Shown one piece after another: positions 16,008-24,898 of a stretch of DNA of 34,002 nucleotides. Positions within the stretch are counted from its first letter, which is position 1; every line of letters starts with the position of its first letter. Source of the stretch: Nostoc sp. NOS(2021) (lineage in GTDB: Bacteria > Cyanobacteriota > Cyanobacteriia > Cyanobacteriales > Nostocaceae). A program made the position numbers and the translations under genes. The notes under the pieces are model-generated. The model did no database searches and was not told the origin of the DNA. It saw only the letters and a list, made by a program, of their open reading frames with translations. The stretch spans positions 1 to 34,002 of the forward strand of contig NZ_JABXKM010000047.1 in assembly GCF_017115025.1 (NCBI RefSeq). Direction: 5' to 3'.

Positions 16008-16526
16008 AAAAATCGACAGCAAACCTTCTTTTAAGATTCAAACTAAGAGAGAAATTACTGAAAAAAAAGTTTTGATTTGCAACTATTTCTTATTTGTTAA
16101 ATATATTCATAAAGATAATTGTATATTTGAATATTTTTCAGTGATGTGTTCATTATAACCATTATTTTTGCACTTTAAATAATCTTCATTTAGAGACGAA
16201 ATAAGCTCATTTTCATCCTTTATAAAAAAAATACAAAGAAAAAGATATCACCTGAGCTTTTGCTTAATCATATTGATACATAACAAGATGCCAAACTCAA
16301 AAACTTGTTAAAAAAAACATTCCGATATCCAAGTACGTCAGTTAGGTTTGATTAAACCAAACTTTGCAGATAAATTTTGAGTATTTTGTAGTTATTTATA
16401 CTGAAAAATATCCAAATAAATGACTGGAAAACTATGAGAATACAGGTACTTCATGAAATTGAGGTAAAGTTAACTTTTAATCATTGGTCGTCTATTAGTA
16501 TTTACATATACATGAATATGGATTAC

Positions 16527-16596
16527 AAAGTTCCGCGCCTGAGAGGTACGCGGATGAAGAGTCTTGAGCGGAGCCGGAGACGGAGCGTCTCCAGTT
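16527..16596. repeat. GC-rich dispersed repeat fragment
   Basis: The segment contains GGAGACGGAGCGTCTCC, a hairpin with arms GGAGACG/CGTCTCC, next to GAGCGGAGCC and CGCGCCTGAGAGGTACGCG. Its base composition contrasts sharply with the AT-rich surroundings. Such hairpin modules recur in Nostoc-type spacers. Confidence 0.6.
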
Positions 16597-16816
16597 AAAA
16601 GACCACTTAGAAGGGGTGGGTCATACACAAATGCGAAAATCCTAAGTACTTTGTACTTCACTCAGCACTCAGTTAGTAAACAGAAGAGGGGTAAAGGTTA
16701 AAAGTTAAAGCTTTCCCCTCCCAAATGCAGTTTTGGTCAATATGCGAATCAAATACATATCAACTTAACTTCTCATAGCCACAATTTGAGATTGAAGATT
16801 GCGGGAATTCGTGCAA

Positions 16817-18457
16817 CTATTCAAATTTAAGTTCGGGCATCAGTTGGAGAGTGCCAATACCTAAATCTTTAGGTGAAAGCGATCGCGCTTCAAACAAAGC
16901 CATCATATCTCGTAATTGAGGATTACCACGGGAAGCTCCCGTTAGTCCTTTAGCAATGATTAAGCCACAGTAGCCCTTAGTATTTTTACACCGCTGATTC
17001 CATTTTTTTCGGGCTTCTACATGAATCGGATCTTCATCTAAAAATTCACCGAATAGGAACAATTCGCCATTCTGAGTTTGTAATAAACCCAAGTCGTAGC
17101 GATCGCCATCAAAGGAATCGGCACCTGGATTAAAGCAAATTGCTCTGAGTCCGCCTGCTGTTTCAATTCTTTCAATTACAGTCTTCGCCTTGGGCCGGGA
17201 AGTTTGAATTAGAATCACCGGCAAACCGTCACCCACTTCTTTGATTGCACCAGCATTATGGTAGCTGACCCCCTTTTTGAGGGACTCCAACATTTCCCAC
17301 GACACTACACCTAAGCTGAGGAAGGAATCTTCTGGTATCAAGTCATCTTGCAATGATTGGAAAGACGGTGAGTCAAGGCTTCCATTCTCCTGATCATCGA
17401 CATCAAAGCCTGCCATTTCCTCTAATTCTGCTGCTAATTGCGGCATGGTAGAGACTGTCACAGCCATAGATTTAGTTGATTCTTCGGACTGCGGCAGAGA
17501 AATGCGATAGCGACGGCTGAGGGTAGGGAAGATGTCTTCATGAAGTTGGCGACGGTGATCGCGAATAAAGCGGCTCAGGCTTTCGATCGCAACGAAGATT
17601 ACCAGTGCTTCTTCGTCATACAAAACAGACCGTAGTCCTTCTAAGGGGTGGATATTACCGAAGGTGGGGTCAATTTCTGATAATGGCAGATCCGCCAAAT
17701 CACCTGCTTCCTCCTCATCTTCATCGGTTTCCTCAACACTCTCAAAAGTGAGAAACAGGCAATCTTGCTTGAGGAATGCTTCTTCAAGATGCTCCGTTGA
17801 TTGTTCATCTGTTAAAACTGCGGCGCGAAACTGTTTTAAAGACTCTTCTGAGCGATAAAACAAAATCCCATACTCCATTCCCAGCATTCCCATGACTGAG
17901 GCGTAGAGTGTACCAACATCCCAGTTATTAATTTCGATTGACAAAATTTGTTGTTCTTCCAAAAATTCCCAAGGTGCTGCTTGCCAAATTGCAAATGCTT
18001 TCTCTCGCAAGATTTGGGCATACTGTGGGGGTAAGTCGGGGGTTTGACTATCGAGGATGTCGGTGAACCCGCGAAACAGTTCGTCAATTAAAGGCAGTTC
18101 TGGTGCGTAGTCAATGGCGATATCCAAATCTTGCAGCACCCCCCGCAGGTAAAATTGGATCTCGCGGTCTTTGACTACAATTCTTTGGGGTCTAGCAGGT
18201 CTTGCCGGACTGTGGGGATGCTCCATTGCTCGCATTAAAGTGCGAACTATTGCTTCTGGGCCGATATCTGAAGCTACCACGTCCATACCTCGAACAACAC
18301 CTTGGGAATAATCTACCCAAAGAATGCATTCTCCCTTTGCCTCTGAGTCTGAGTGCTGGTTTGGTGATGACAACGGACGGCGATCGCCCTCCCATACAGA
18401 AGGAATTTGAGTTAATTTCTTCAACCGACGACTGGTAGAGCGATTAAAACTTGTCAT
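16817..18457 (-). CDS. Conserved cyanobacterial protein of unknown function, 546 aa
   Basis: A large soluble protein without signal peptide or membrane segment. The basic N-terminus (1-40) is followed by a globular part starting GECILWVDYSQGVVRGMDVV, a segment NNWDVGTLYASVMGMLGMEYGI (178-199), a very acidic linker (EETDEDEEE, about 242-250), and a second globular half ending in LGIGTLQLMPELKFE. I tentatively associate the middle segment with DUF6930, without certainty. No catalytic motif is evident. It is a single-gene unit divergent from the IscA/SufA gene across a 317-bp spacer. The frame is intact and its codon use, with several GCGATCGC sites, is like its neighbours. Confidence 0.75.
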   Translation of the reverse strand: MTSFNRSTSRRLKKLTQIPSVWEGDRRPLSSPNQHSDSEAKGECILWVDYSQGVVRGMDVVASDIGPEAIVRTLMRAMEHPHSPARPARPQRIVVKDREIQFYLRGVLQDLDIAIDYAPELPLIDELFRGFTDILDSQTPDLPPQYAQILREKAFAIWQAAPWEFLEEQQILSIEINNWDVGTLYASVMGMLGMEYGILFYRSEESLKQFRAAVLTDEQSTEHLEEAFLKQDCLFLTFESVEETDEDEEEAGDLADLPLSEIDPTFGNIHPLEGLRSVLYDEEALVIFVAIESLSRFIRDHRRQLHEDIFPTLSRRYRISLPQSEESTKSMAVTVSTMPQLAAELEEMAGFDVDDQENGSLDSPSFQSLQDDLIPEDSFLSLGVVSWEMLESLKKGVSYHNAGAIKEVGDGLPVILIQTSRPKAKTVIERIETAGGLRAICFNPGADSFDGDRYDLGLLQTQNGELFLFGEFLDEDPIHVEARKKWNQRCKNTKGYCGLIIAKGLTGASRGNPQLRDMMALFEARSLSPKDLGIGTLQLMPELKFE

Positions 18458-18774
18458 AGAATAAGTTAATCAAAAGAAGCAATTTGGAAGTAAACTTTGG
18501 GAGATAGCTAGCCTCGGATTAAATTTTTATGGCTGCACCTGAAGGGTGGTTGCTTCTGTTGCTGCCGCAAGGCTTGAACTTCAAAAATACCGAATCTATA
18601 AACACACTAAGTCCCTCAATTCTAGAATAAAAATTTTTGGCTACTTTTGACGGAGTGTTTACAATTTGGCATCTAGCGACATCTAAGCCGCTAGAATGAA
18701 TACAAAAACACTCAACGAGAAACCCACAGGCATTAACAAGCCAATACAGGGTAACGCTTAGACTAATTAAGGAG
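18458..18774. promoter_or_regulatory. Divergent promoter region of the 546-aa gene and iscA/sufA-like gene
   Basis: A 317-bp spacer between divergent starts. No gene or strong repeat is visible. AAGGAG at 18769-18774 is the ribosome binding site of the Fe-S gene. I could not identify a specific operator. Confidence 0.4.
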
Positions 18775-18786
18775 TTGAAAAAGCAG

Positions 18787-19143
18787 ATGACACAAGCAAT
18801 TCAGGCTCAACAACGCGGAATTCTGTTGAGCGAAGCCGCATTGCACCAGGTAAAATCCCTCCGGGACAGGCAAGGCACAGACTTCTGCTTACGGGTAGGA
18901 GTCCGTCAGGGTGGCTGTTCTGGGATGTCTTACATGATGGACTTTGAAGACACCAGCAAGATCACTCCGCAGGATGAAGTTTTTGACTATGATGGCTTCA
19001 AAATTGTTAGCGATCGCAAGAGTCTGTTATATCTCTATGGCTTAATGCTCGATTATAGCGATGCCATGATTGGCGGTGGCTTCCAATTTACAAACCCCAA
19101 TGCCAACCAAACTTGTGGTTGCGGCAAGTCATTTGGGGTGTAA
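18787..19143 (+). CDS. Iron-sulfur cluster assembly protein, IscA/SufA family
   Basis: A 118-aa A-type carrier that binds iron or an Fe-S cluster and passes it to target proteins. The three ligand cysteines fit the family: C44 in [10 protein letters not shown], and C110 and C112 in the C-terminal [31 protein letters not shown] is the usual middle block. The plausible start is ATG 18787 (MTQAIQ), with AAGGAG ending 12 bases upstream; an upstream in-frame TTG at 18775 would sit against that site and is rejected. A TPR protein gene follows after a 93-bp repeat array on the same strand. Which of the paralogous IscA/SufA names applies cannot be settled here. Confidence 0.92.
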   Translation: MTQAIQAQQRGILLSEAALHQVKSLRDRQGTDFCLRVGVRQGGCSGMSYMMDFEDTSKITPQDEVFDYDGFKIVSDRKSLLYLYGLMLDYSDAMIGGGFQFTNPNANQTCGCGKSFGV

Positions 19144-19150
19144 TATTGTC

Positions 19151-19245
19151 CTTTGTCATTAGTCATTTGTCCTTTGTCCTTTGCAAATGACCAATGAACT
19201 AATGACCAATGACTAATGACCAATGACTAATGACCAATGACTAAT
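19151..19245. repeat. ATGACTA/ATGACCA tandem and palindromic repeat running into a start codon
   Basis: Copies of TCATTAG/TCCTTTG on the left and ATGACCA/ATGACTA heptamers on the right fill the spacer. ATTAGTCAT (19158-19166) is an exact complement of ATGACTAAT (19237-19245), which includes the start codon of the TPR gene. It is the same repeat family as 11111-11151. Confidence 0.85.
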
Positions 19246-19659
19246 ACAGTTGAATCCCTGTTTGATACAGGTTTAGAACGCTATAAAGCAGGAGAAGCAG
19301 TAGATTCTTTAATCCCTGTGTTTAAAGAAGTGTGCGATCGCGCTCCTAAAACTAGTGCTGCTTGGATTTGTTTAGCGTGGTTGTATCTACTCGATAACAA
19401 ACCCAGCTTGGCTTACAAAGCTGCACAGAAGGCAGTCAAGTTAAATCCACAAGATCCGCAGGCTAGAGTAAATCTCGCCTTAGCAATGCTGGAAACAGGT
19501 CAAAAAGGTTTGCGCGAACACATTGACGTAGCACAACAGTTAATGTTTGTCAACGAAGAATGGAGTGATGAAATAAAAAATAGTATTGAAGACGGTTTAA
19601 CTAGAAAACCAGATTGGCAGAGTTTGACAAAAGTCAAAAATTGGCTGTTTGAAAAATGA
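19237..19659 (+). CDS. TPR-repeat protein
   Basis: A 140-aa helical protein with about two to three tetratricopeptide units: ERYKAGEAVDSLIPVFKEVC, then AAWICLAWLYLLDNKPSLAY with KAAQKAVKLNPQDPQ, and ARVNLALAMLETGQ. The NPQDPQA pattern is typical between TPR helices. TPR units mediate protein-protein contacts; the partner is unknown. It lies 93 bp after the IscA/SufA gene on the same strand, a possible operon. Its start codon is the last unit of a repeat array (ATGACTAAT) and its stop codon TGA is the first triplet of another (TGAGGAGTTAGGAG). The next in-frame start would be within the first TPR, so ATG 19237 stays preferred. Confidence 0.8.
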   Translation: MTNTVESLFDTGLERYKAGEAVDSLIPVFKEVCDRAPKTSAAWICLAWLYLLDNKPSLAYKAAQKAVKLNPQDPQARVNLALAMLETGQKGLREHIDVAQQLMFVNEEWSDEIKNSIEDGLTRKPDWQSLTKVKNWLFEK

Positions 19660-19687
19660 GGAGTTAGGAGTGAGGAGTTAGGAGTTA
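19657..19687. repeat. GAGGAGTTAGGAGT repeat containing a stop codon
   Basis: Two copies of TGAGGAGTTAGGAGT in tandem. The first TGA is the stop codon of the TPR gene. The same family, on the opposite strand, encodes LTPHS-type residues inside the P-type ATPase at 22761-22800. Confidence 0.8.
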
Positions 19688-19773
19688 AATTCAATCCTGC
19701 AATCCTCACTTCTTACTTACCGATCACTTAGTTACTAGTCCTAAAAATTTTGTGCGATTAGATCAAAGGATAG

Positions 19774-20019
19774 ATGAAAGATAAATTGTTAGGCTGGCTA
19801 AACATGGTTTTAGTCGCAGATGTTTTTTTAGTTTTGTTTGGCTTTGGCTGGTTAGCGATCGCTGCGATCGGAGATGCGGCGGGAGTAAACTTGGGTTTGG
19901 ATTTGTGGCATAAACTATGGCAACCCTTGTTTAACCCAGCAATTGGCATCCTCATGGGCGGTGCCATTCTCAGCGGTATTATCAGTTGGGTTTCCAGAAA
20001 ATTTCTCTCTCGTCAATAG
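19774..20019 (+). CDS. Small membrane protein, 81 aa
   Basis: A short protein with two hydrophobic segments: about residues 11-35 (VLVADVFLVLFGFGWLAIAA) and 53-72 (FNPAIGILMGGAILSGIISW), separated by a polar loop and closed by a basic tail (SRKFLSRQ). It looks like a conserved cyanobacterial integral membrane protein, function unknown. It converges on the SDR gene across a long hairpin repeat at 20046-20109. The frame is intact and the composition normal for a membrane protein. Confidence 0.7.
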   Translation: MKDKLLGWLNMVLVADVFLVLFGFGWLAIAAIGDAAGVNLGLDLWHKLWQPLFNPAIGILMGGAILSGIISWVSRKFLSRQ

Positions 20020-20045
20020 TCAAAGAATTGGGCATGGGGCAATTC

Positions 20046-20109
20046 AATTTTGGATTTTGGATTTTGGATTAAATTTCAATCTAAAATCCAAAATCTAAAA
20101 TCTAAAATT
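20046..20109. repeat. Long imperfect hairpin of TTTTGGA/TCCAAAA repeats
   Basis: The left arm has three TTTTGGA units and the right arm has AAAATC[C/T] units, so the two arms pair over some 25 bases with few mismatches around TTAAATTTC. Located between convergent genes, it may terminate transcription in both directions. Confidence 0.75.
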
Positions 20110-20120
20110 CTTACTCCCTT

Positions 20121-21041
20121 TTAACTAAGAATTTGTGTTAACGCTGATTGCAAATTAGGATATTTGTAATCAAAGCCTGTTTCCACGGTACGTTTCGGGA
20201 TGACTTGCTGACCTTCTAAAACTACTATAGCCCCGTCTCCTAAAAGGGCTTCGATCGCAAAAGCCGGAACGGGTAACCAAGAAGGGCGATTCATCACTCG
20301 TCCCAAAGTTTGGCTTAAATCTGCCATGCGGACTGGGTTAGGGGCAGTGGCATTATATACGCCTTCTATTTCCGGTTTAGTTAAAGCTTGCAGAATCAGG
20401 TTAACCAAATCGTCTACGTGAATCCATGAGAACCACTGGCGGCCACTGCCAATAGGGCCACCTGCGAAGAGTTTGAAAGGTGAAATCATTTTACCTAAAG
20501 CACCACCATTGCCGAGAACAATCCCAAAACGCAGAATTACCAATCGCACACCAGCATCTTTTACCTTTCTCGCTTCTGCTTCCCAGGCTTGGGAGACTTG
20601 GGCGAGAAAATCGTTACCAGATAGACTTGTTTCATCAAAGGTAGCCGTTTCACTGGTGCCGTAGTAGCCAATAGCTGAAGCGCTAATTAACACAGCTGGT
20701 TTGGGGTTAGCCTTGGCTATTGCTTCAACTATTTTTTGTGTACCTAACTTTCGGCTATTGAGGATTTCTTGTTTGCGTTCTGGTGTCCAGCGTCCTTCAC
20801 CAATGGGTTCTCCTGCCAAATTAACTACGCCATCACAACTAGCGATGACACTTTGCCAAGAACCAGATGCATTTGGTGTATAGGCAACAATTTCTAGATT
20901 GGCGAAAGCCTCAGATGGAAAAACCTTTTGAGCAAAGGTGGTGTTCCGAGTCAATACTACTATTTTATGACCTTCCGCGTGGAGTCGTTGTACCAAACGA
21001 CTACCAACCAATCCTGTTGCTCCAGTAATTGCGACTTTCAT
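20121..21041 (-). CDS. TIGR01777 family SDR/epimerase, ThyD/YfcH-like
   Basis: A 306-aa extended short-chain dehydrogenase/reductase of the TIGR01777 family (YfcH, SulA-like). The NAD(P)-binding motif is VAITGATGLVGSRLVQRL (3-20). Further family blocks are VVNLAGEPIGEGRW, the ISASAIGYYG segment carrying the region of the active-site tyrosine, and the GSGRQWFSWIHVDDLV block. The C-terminal part has PVPAFAIEALLGD and a final long helix. Cyanobacterial homologues have been tied to cell division or thylakoid membrane organisation (SulA/ThyD); its substrate is unknown. No membrane segment is seen. It is divergent from the gene at 21246. Confidence 0.88.
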   Translation of the reverse strand: MKVAITGATGLVGSRLVQRLHAEGHKIVVLTRNTTFAQKVFPSEAFANLEIVAYTPNASGSWQSVIASCDGVVNLAGEPIGEGRWTPERKQEILNSRKLGTQKIVEAIAKANPKPAVLISASAIGYYGTSETATFDETSLSGNDFLAQVSQAWEAEARKVKDAGVRLVILRFGIVLGNGGALGKMISPFKLFAGGPIGSGRQWFSWIHVDDLVNLILQALTKPEIEGVYNATAPNPVRMADLSQTLGRVMNRPSWLPVPAFAIEALLGDGAIVVLEGQQVIPKRTVETGFDYKYPNLQSALTQILS

Positions 21042-21245
21042 TTTCTACCTCAGCCAAACTTTTATTGTAAAGTTTTTGCTCAAACTTTTAGCTTACGGCA
21101 CTTTCGTTATGGATAGAACATATGTGACTGTATATTTTGGTAATCCCTGATCTCAAAACTCAAAAACTTTGCTTTTTTAATGACTTTCCATTTAGATACT
21201 TCGGTATTATAGGATGGACGGAGTGTTGCAAGGCGTGGGGCTATT

Positions 21246-21596
21246 ATGGCTCGCTATACCTGTTCATTTATTGTTTCTGTTCCTAGTGACCATCTCCAGC
21301 CGTTACTTGTAGAACTTCTACAGGACTGTCAGTTGGATATTCAATACCACACGGGCGAGTACATTATCGGCCGTGAGGTTCCTGGCAATGTTCCTTTTCC
21401 TAAATTGGTAACAGTAGAAGTACTGATTGATAAATCAAAATCTACTGAAACAGAAACCCGGATGAGTATTGTGATTAAAAATGAAGAACTACCACTCCAA
21501 CTAGATAATTACTGCCGACAAATGTTTGAATTCATCAAGCAGGCTATTGAAAGTAGCCGTCATTGGCATTTGATTGAAAGTCTTGCAGGATACTAG
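21246..21596 (+). CDS. Conserved cyanobacterial protein, 116 aa
   Basis: A soluble alpha/beta protein: MARYTCSFIVSVPSDHLQPLLVELL, then YIIGREVPGNVPFPKLVTVEVLID, then a C-terminal helical part (NYCRQMFEFIKQAIESSRHW). I do not know a function for it; it looks like a single domain with no catalytic motif and no signal peptide. The frame is intact and the start ATG 21246 is the only sensible one. It is divergent from the ThyD-like gene and converges on the FHA gene, with a hairpin between. Confidence 0.7.
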   Translation: MARYTCSFIVSVPSDHLQPLLVELLQDCQLDIQYHTGEYIIGREVPGNVPFPKLVTVEVLIDKSKSTETETRMSIVIKNEELPLQLDNYCRQMFEFIKQAIESSRHWHLIESLAGY

Positions 21597-21622
21597 CTTT
21601 AGTGAGTGATTGAATTGACACT

Positions 21623-21643
21623 CCCACGGCTTCAAGCCGTGGG
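21623..21643. terminator. CCCACGGCTT hairpin between convergent genes
   Basis: CCCACGGCTT (21623-21632) is a perfect complement of AAGCCGTGGG (21634-21643), followed by ATTCT. This hairpin with GTGGGATTCT resembles the subterminal hairpins of IS200/IS605-type elements, but no transposase is near. Here it may serve as a bidirectional terminator. Confidence 0.55.
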
Positions 21644-21672
21644 ATTCTCAGACTGTTATTGGTAGTTATAAT

Positions 21673-22113
21673 TCACTCTCCCACATCCTCTAAATCCTCG
21701 GCCATACCGGGGTTTATTAGTGTAATATCGTACTCACTCGAATCCGTTTGGGACAAACGCTGAGTGTTTCTTAAAAGGTAATAAATGGCACGTACTTGAG
21801 GCCCAAAAACGATCTCGTCTTCATTTTTTAGATCGTGAGCTGGTATCTTACGTCCATTAATCATCAAACCGTTGGAACTAGGCTTGCCTTTAGCATCGCC
21901 ATCTACAATCCGGTAATAGTAGCTATGACTATTATGCTCTCGTGGCAATCTCACTAATGTGGCATGGCGGCGGGAGACAAACTGCGACATCAAACGGATA
22001 TTACACTCACGGTCTCTACCGATAGAGTAGACGGGGTGCTCTAGAGAAAATTCTTTGCGACCTTGATCGTCTTCAATAATCAGTAGATGGTTTTCATTGG
22101 TTTCTGCTGCCAT
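21673..22113 (-). CDS. FHA domain protein
   Basis: A single-domain forkhead-associated protein that should bind phosphothreonine peptides, in line with the Ser/Thr kinases common in Nostocales. Seen: VYSIGRDRECNIRLMS (the G-R of the first loop), FVSRRHATLVR (S-R-x-H) and GKPSSNGLMINGRKI (the N-G motif), then a long C-terminal tail. The open frame extends 19 codons upstream to 22170, but ATG 22113 (M-A-A-E-T-N-E-N) gives a clean N-terminus just before the domain and is preferred; the longer form is possible. It lies downstream of the P-type ATPase gene on the same strand, separated by a hairpin at 22237. Confidence 0.87.
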   Translation of the reverse strand: MAAETNENHLLIIEDDQGRKEFSLEHPVYSIGRDRECNIRLMSQFVSRRHATLVRLPREHNSHSYYYRIVDGDAKGKPSSNGLMINGRKIPAHDLKNEDEIVFGPQVRAIYYLLRNTQRLSQTDSSEYDITLINPGMAEDLEDVGE

Positions 22114-22236
22114 TGACAAATCGGTGAAAATGTGATAAATCAAGATTTGTTTAGTATCGTATCCTGCCATTCTGGCGCACCATAAGTTCTGTGGTGCTGA
22201 TCTAAATAAGCTTTAAAATTGCATAATACCTTGAAA

Positions 22237-22260
22237 GAGTAGAACATGGCCGTTCTACTC
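22237..22260. terminator. GAGTAGAAC inverted repeat, 9-bp stem
   Basis: GAGTAGAAC (22237-22245) is a perfect complement of GTTCTACTC (22252-22260) with a 6-nt loop. On the minus strand it is followed by TTTCAAGG. It may end the P-type ATPase transcript or be an operator upstream of the FHA gene. Confidence 0.45.
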
Positions 22261-22396
22261 CAGTAGCTATGATCGCTTTGGTAAGTGTCTCAAGAGGCTT
22301 TGTGTGCTGCGTAAAACCTGACAAGGCGACTCAGTTTAACTTGATATGGGAATAACCAAGATTTGTGCTGGGAAATTTTACGTGCAAAAGAGTATT

Positions 22397-24898
22397 CTAC
22401 GGGTGATGAGCTAATCGCCGTAATAATATTGAGTTTGTGACGACGCTAACAGAGCTAAAAGCCATTAATGCAGCAGCACCAGATGGGTTAAGGACAAAAC
22501 CCAGACTAGGGAACAAAACACCAGCTGCTAAAGGAATGCCGACTGTATTATATGCAAAAGCCCAGAATAAATTCTGGCGGATTTTGTTGAAGGTGGCGCG
22601 ACTAAGCTGAATAGATTCGACAACATCGTTTAGGCGATCGCGCATTAGGATAATTTCAGCAGTTTCCATCGCCACATCTGTCCCGGAGTGTAAAGCAATT
22701 CCGACATCTGCTTGGGATAAAGCTGGAGCATCGTTGATTCCATCTCCCACCATTGCGACTACTGAGTGGGGAGTGAGAAGTGAGGAGTTAGGAGTTTTCT
22801 TTGTCCCCTTGTCTCCTTGTCCCCTTGTCCCTCCTAACTGGAGAGACTGTATTGCAGCCGCTTTTTTCGCTGGGGGGACACCCGCTATTACATCAGCGCT
22901 ATCCAATCCTAGTTGTTTGGCTATGGCGCTAGCTGCTTCTAGGCGATCGCCACTGAGCAACATAACCCGTAAGCCCATCTGACGCAACTTGTCTACGGTG
23001 GCTTGGGCATCTGGTCTGAGGGTATCACTAACAGCAATTAGTCCGGCTAAAGTTCCCCCAACGGCTACGCAAACAACTGTTTTACCATCTGTTGCCAAAC
23101 CCTCTGCTACCTGTTGTGCAGTTTCACTAATGGCAATGCCGTGCCAACTCAACCAGTCCCAGTTACCCAACAGCACAACTGTGCCCTCTACCACAGCAGA
23201 CACCCCTAGTCCTGGTTCCGTGTGAAAGTCCACAGCCTCAGGAATAGATAACTGTTGCCGCTGTGCTTCTTGCTGAATCGCTTTTGCTAGGGGATGGTGA
23301 GTACCGCTTTCTACGGCTGCTGCCAGTTGGATTAGGGATTGGGCATTGGGCATTGGGCATTGGGCATTGTTATTCTTCTCCTGCTTCTCTGCCTCTTCCC
23401 CAGTCGCCAATCCCTCAATTAACAGGCAATCTGTGACGATGGGATTACCTGTGGTCAGAGTGCCAGTTTTATCAAATACTACGGTATCTAACTGGTGTAC
23501 TTTTTCTAAAACGTCGCCGCCTTTGATTAACAGACCGCGTTCTGCGCCCATAGCAGTCCCGACAAGAATGGCTGTTGGTGTGGCAAGTCCCAAAGCACAG
23601 GGACAGGCGACTACCATAACTGCGATCGCTAGTTTTAAGCTGATTAATAGGGGGGAGTGGTGGGCTTCATGTGTAGCATGGCTCATCATTTCCATGCCAC
23701 CAGACATAGTGATATCAGTCCAGATGTGAGTGCCAAAAAAGTACCAAAAGACAAATGTTAATATAGATGCTGTCAGCACACCGTAGGTAAAATAACCAGC
23801 TACTGTATCTGCTAATTTCTGTACCGGGGCTTTCCGGGTTTGGGCGGCTTCTACTAAAGCGACGATTTGAGCTAGAGTTGTATCACTTCCAGTACGGGTT
23901 GCCTGAATAGCGATCGCTCCTGACTGGTTTAGCGTCCCCCCTGTCACCATATCTCCCGGTTGCTTGATTACTGGTACTGCTTCCCCAGTCAGCATTGACT
24001 CATCGACCGTTGTTTGACCAACCACCACTTCACCATCAACAGGGATTTTATCACCTGGCAACACTTGTAACCATTCACCAACACGCACCTGTTCCGCAGG
24101 AATCTCTACACTAGAAGACCCCACTCCGGCTTTCTCTGGGTTGGCAATCAATCGCGCTAAGAGTGGCTGGAGTGCTAGCAATTTCCTAAATGCGGATGCG
24201 GCGCGACCTCTAGCTTGTTGCTCTAATGTCCTTCCTAAGAGAATAAAACCCAGCATCATTACTGGTTCGTCAAAGAAGCACTCCCAACCCAGTTGGGGAA
24301 ACAGCAGCGCTACTAAACTAGCAATGTAGGCTGTCAGTGTTCCTAATCCGATCAGGGTGTTCATGTTCGGCGCATTTCGCCGCCAGCCCAGCCAGCCATC
24401 TACTAAAATCGGGCGACCAGGGATTAATAGCGCCACTGTCGCCAATCCACAGTGAAACCAGATGTTATTTAGCACTGGCAGCACTGAGCTACCAAGATTA
24501 CCAAAATGTCCACTTCCCGACAATATCAGCAACACCGCAGCGATCGCTAACTGCCTTAGTGAAGAGCGCATTTCTCGGCGTTGTCGTTCTGCTGGGTCTG
24601 GTAAGGTAGATATCTCGCCTGCGACTGTGCCACTAGCTTTTCTCTGTTGAGTCGGGAATCCAACGGCTGTTAATCGCTGTGCTAGTGCATCTGCATCTAC
24701 CGTACCAGCTTCTGACTCTACAACTGCTACCTCTGTGGCCAGGTTCACACAGGCACTCTTGACTCCTGGATGTTGGATTAGCTGTCGCTCTACTGCGTTC
24801 ACACACCCAGCACACTTCATGCCCCCAACATCGAGAATAATTTTCTCTAGGATTGGGTCAAGTTCTGGGGCTGGCTTAGTTTTCGGGACAAGTTGCAT
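22397..24898 (-). CDS. Copper-type P1B ATPase with two repeat-derived insertions
   Basis: An 833-aa heavy-metal P-type ATPase, most likely moving copper. An N-terminal HMA domain has GGMKCAGC (C29, C32). The transmembrane metal site is CPC (432-434), the phosphorylated aspartate D476 is in DKTGT, the HP motif is H535-P536, and the hinge GDGIND is at 718-723. Two stretches absent from a normal P domain are seen: about 500-521 ([18 protein letters not shown]) and about 686-713 (T-R-G-Q-G-D-K-G-T then [11 protein letters not shown]). Both are translated tandem repeats and stay in frame. Length is otherwise normal. Names CtaA, PacS or CopA cannot be separated here. Confidence 0.92.
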   Translation of the reverse strand: MQLVPKTKPAPELDPILEKIILDVGGMKCAGCVNAVERQLIQHPGVKSACVNLATEVAVVESEAGTVDADALAQRLTAVGFPTQQRKASGTVAGEISTLPDPAERQRREMRSSLRQLAIAAVLLILSGSGHFGNLGSSVLPVLNNIWFHCGLATVALLIPGRPILVDGWLGWRRNAPNMNTLIGLGTLTAYIASLVALLFPQLGWECFFDEPVMMLGFILLGRTLEQQARGRAASAFRKLLALQPLLARLIANPEKAGVGSSSVEIPAEQVRVGEWLQVLPGDKIPVDGEVVVGQTTVDESMLTGEAVPVIKQPGDMVTGGTLNQSGAIAIQATRTGSDTTLAQIVALVEAAQTRKAPVQKLADTVAGYFTYGVLTASILTFVFWYFFGTHIWTDITMSGGMEMMSHATHEAHHSPLLISLKLAIAVMVVACPCALGLATPTAILVGTAMGAERGLLIKGGDVLEKVHQLDTVVFDKTGTLTTGNPIVTDCLLIEGLATGEEAEKQEKNNNAQCPMPNAQSLIQLAAAVESGTHHPLAKAIQQEAQRQQLSIPEAVDFHTEPGLGVSAVVEGTVVLLGNWDWLSWHGIAISETAQQVAEGLATDGKTVVCVAVGGTLAGLIAVSDTLRPDAQATVDKLRQMGLRVMLLSGDRLEAASAIAKQLGLDSADVIAGVPPAKKAAAIQSLQLGGTRGQGDKGTKKTPNSSLLTPHSVVAMVGDGINDAPALSQADVGIALHSGTDVAMETAEIILMRDRLNDVVESIQLSRATFNKIRQNLFWAFAYNTVGIPLAAGVLFPSLGFVLNPSGAAALMAFSSVSVVTNSILLRRLAHHP
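22761..22841. repeat. STRR-type repeat block inside the P-type ATPase gene (hinge side)
   Basis: The segment contains GTGGGGAGTGAGAAGTGAGGAG and GGAGTT units followed by CCCCTTGTCTCCTTGTCCCC. These units match spacer repeats elsewhere in the window (19657-19687). It encodes about residues 686-713, just before GDGIND. Confidence 0.8.
23336..23400. repeat. TGGGCAT repeat block inside the P-type ATPase gene (N domain)
   Basis: Four TGGGCAT-like units followed by TTCTTCTCCTGCTTCTCTGCC encode about residues 500-521. The same TGGGCAT array stands in the spacer at 9321-9351. The insertion lies about 14 residues before the HP motif. Confidence 0.85.

Larger units (their letters stand above)
15260..16816. 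other. 1.5-kb AT-rich region without a recognisable gene
   Basis: I find no convincing coding sequence. From about 15830 to 16450 the DNA is strongly AT-rich. An octapeptide frame (15981-16007, MIFSNLWG) follows a good TGGAGG 11 bases upstream. A fragment at 16527-16596 is a dispersed GC-rich repeat. GGTTT...AAACC at 16346-16359 is a small hairpin. The stretch could hold a non-coding RNA, a long leader or a decayed gene. Confidence 0.45.

Noticed and set aside
16470-16661. 63-codon minus-strand frame
   Set aside because: It spans a GC-rich dispersed repeat and AT-rich flanks, with no recognisable domain or ribosome binding site.
19500-19709. 69-codon minus-strand frame over the end of the TPR gene
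   Set aside because: It contains translated repeat (N-S-S-L-L-T-P-H-F) and is antisense to the TPR gene.
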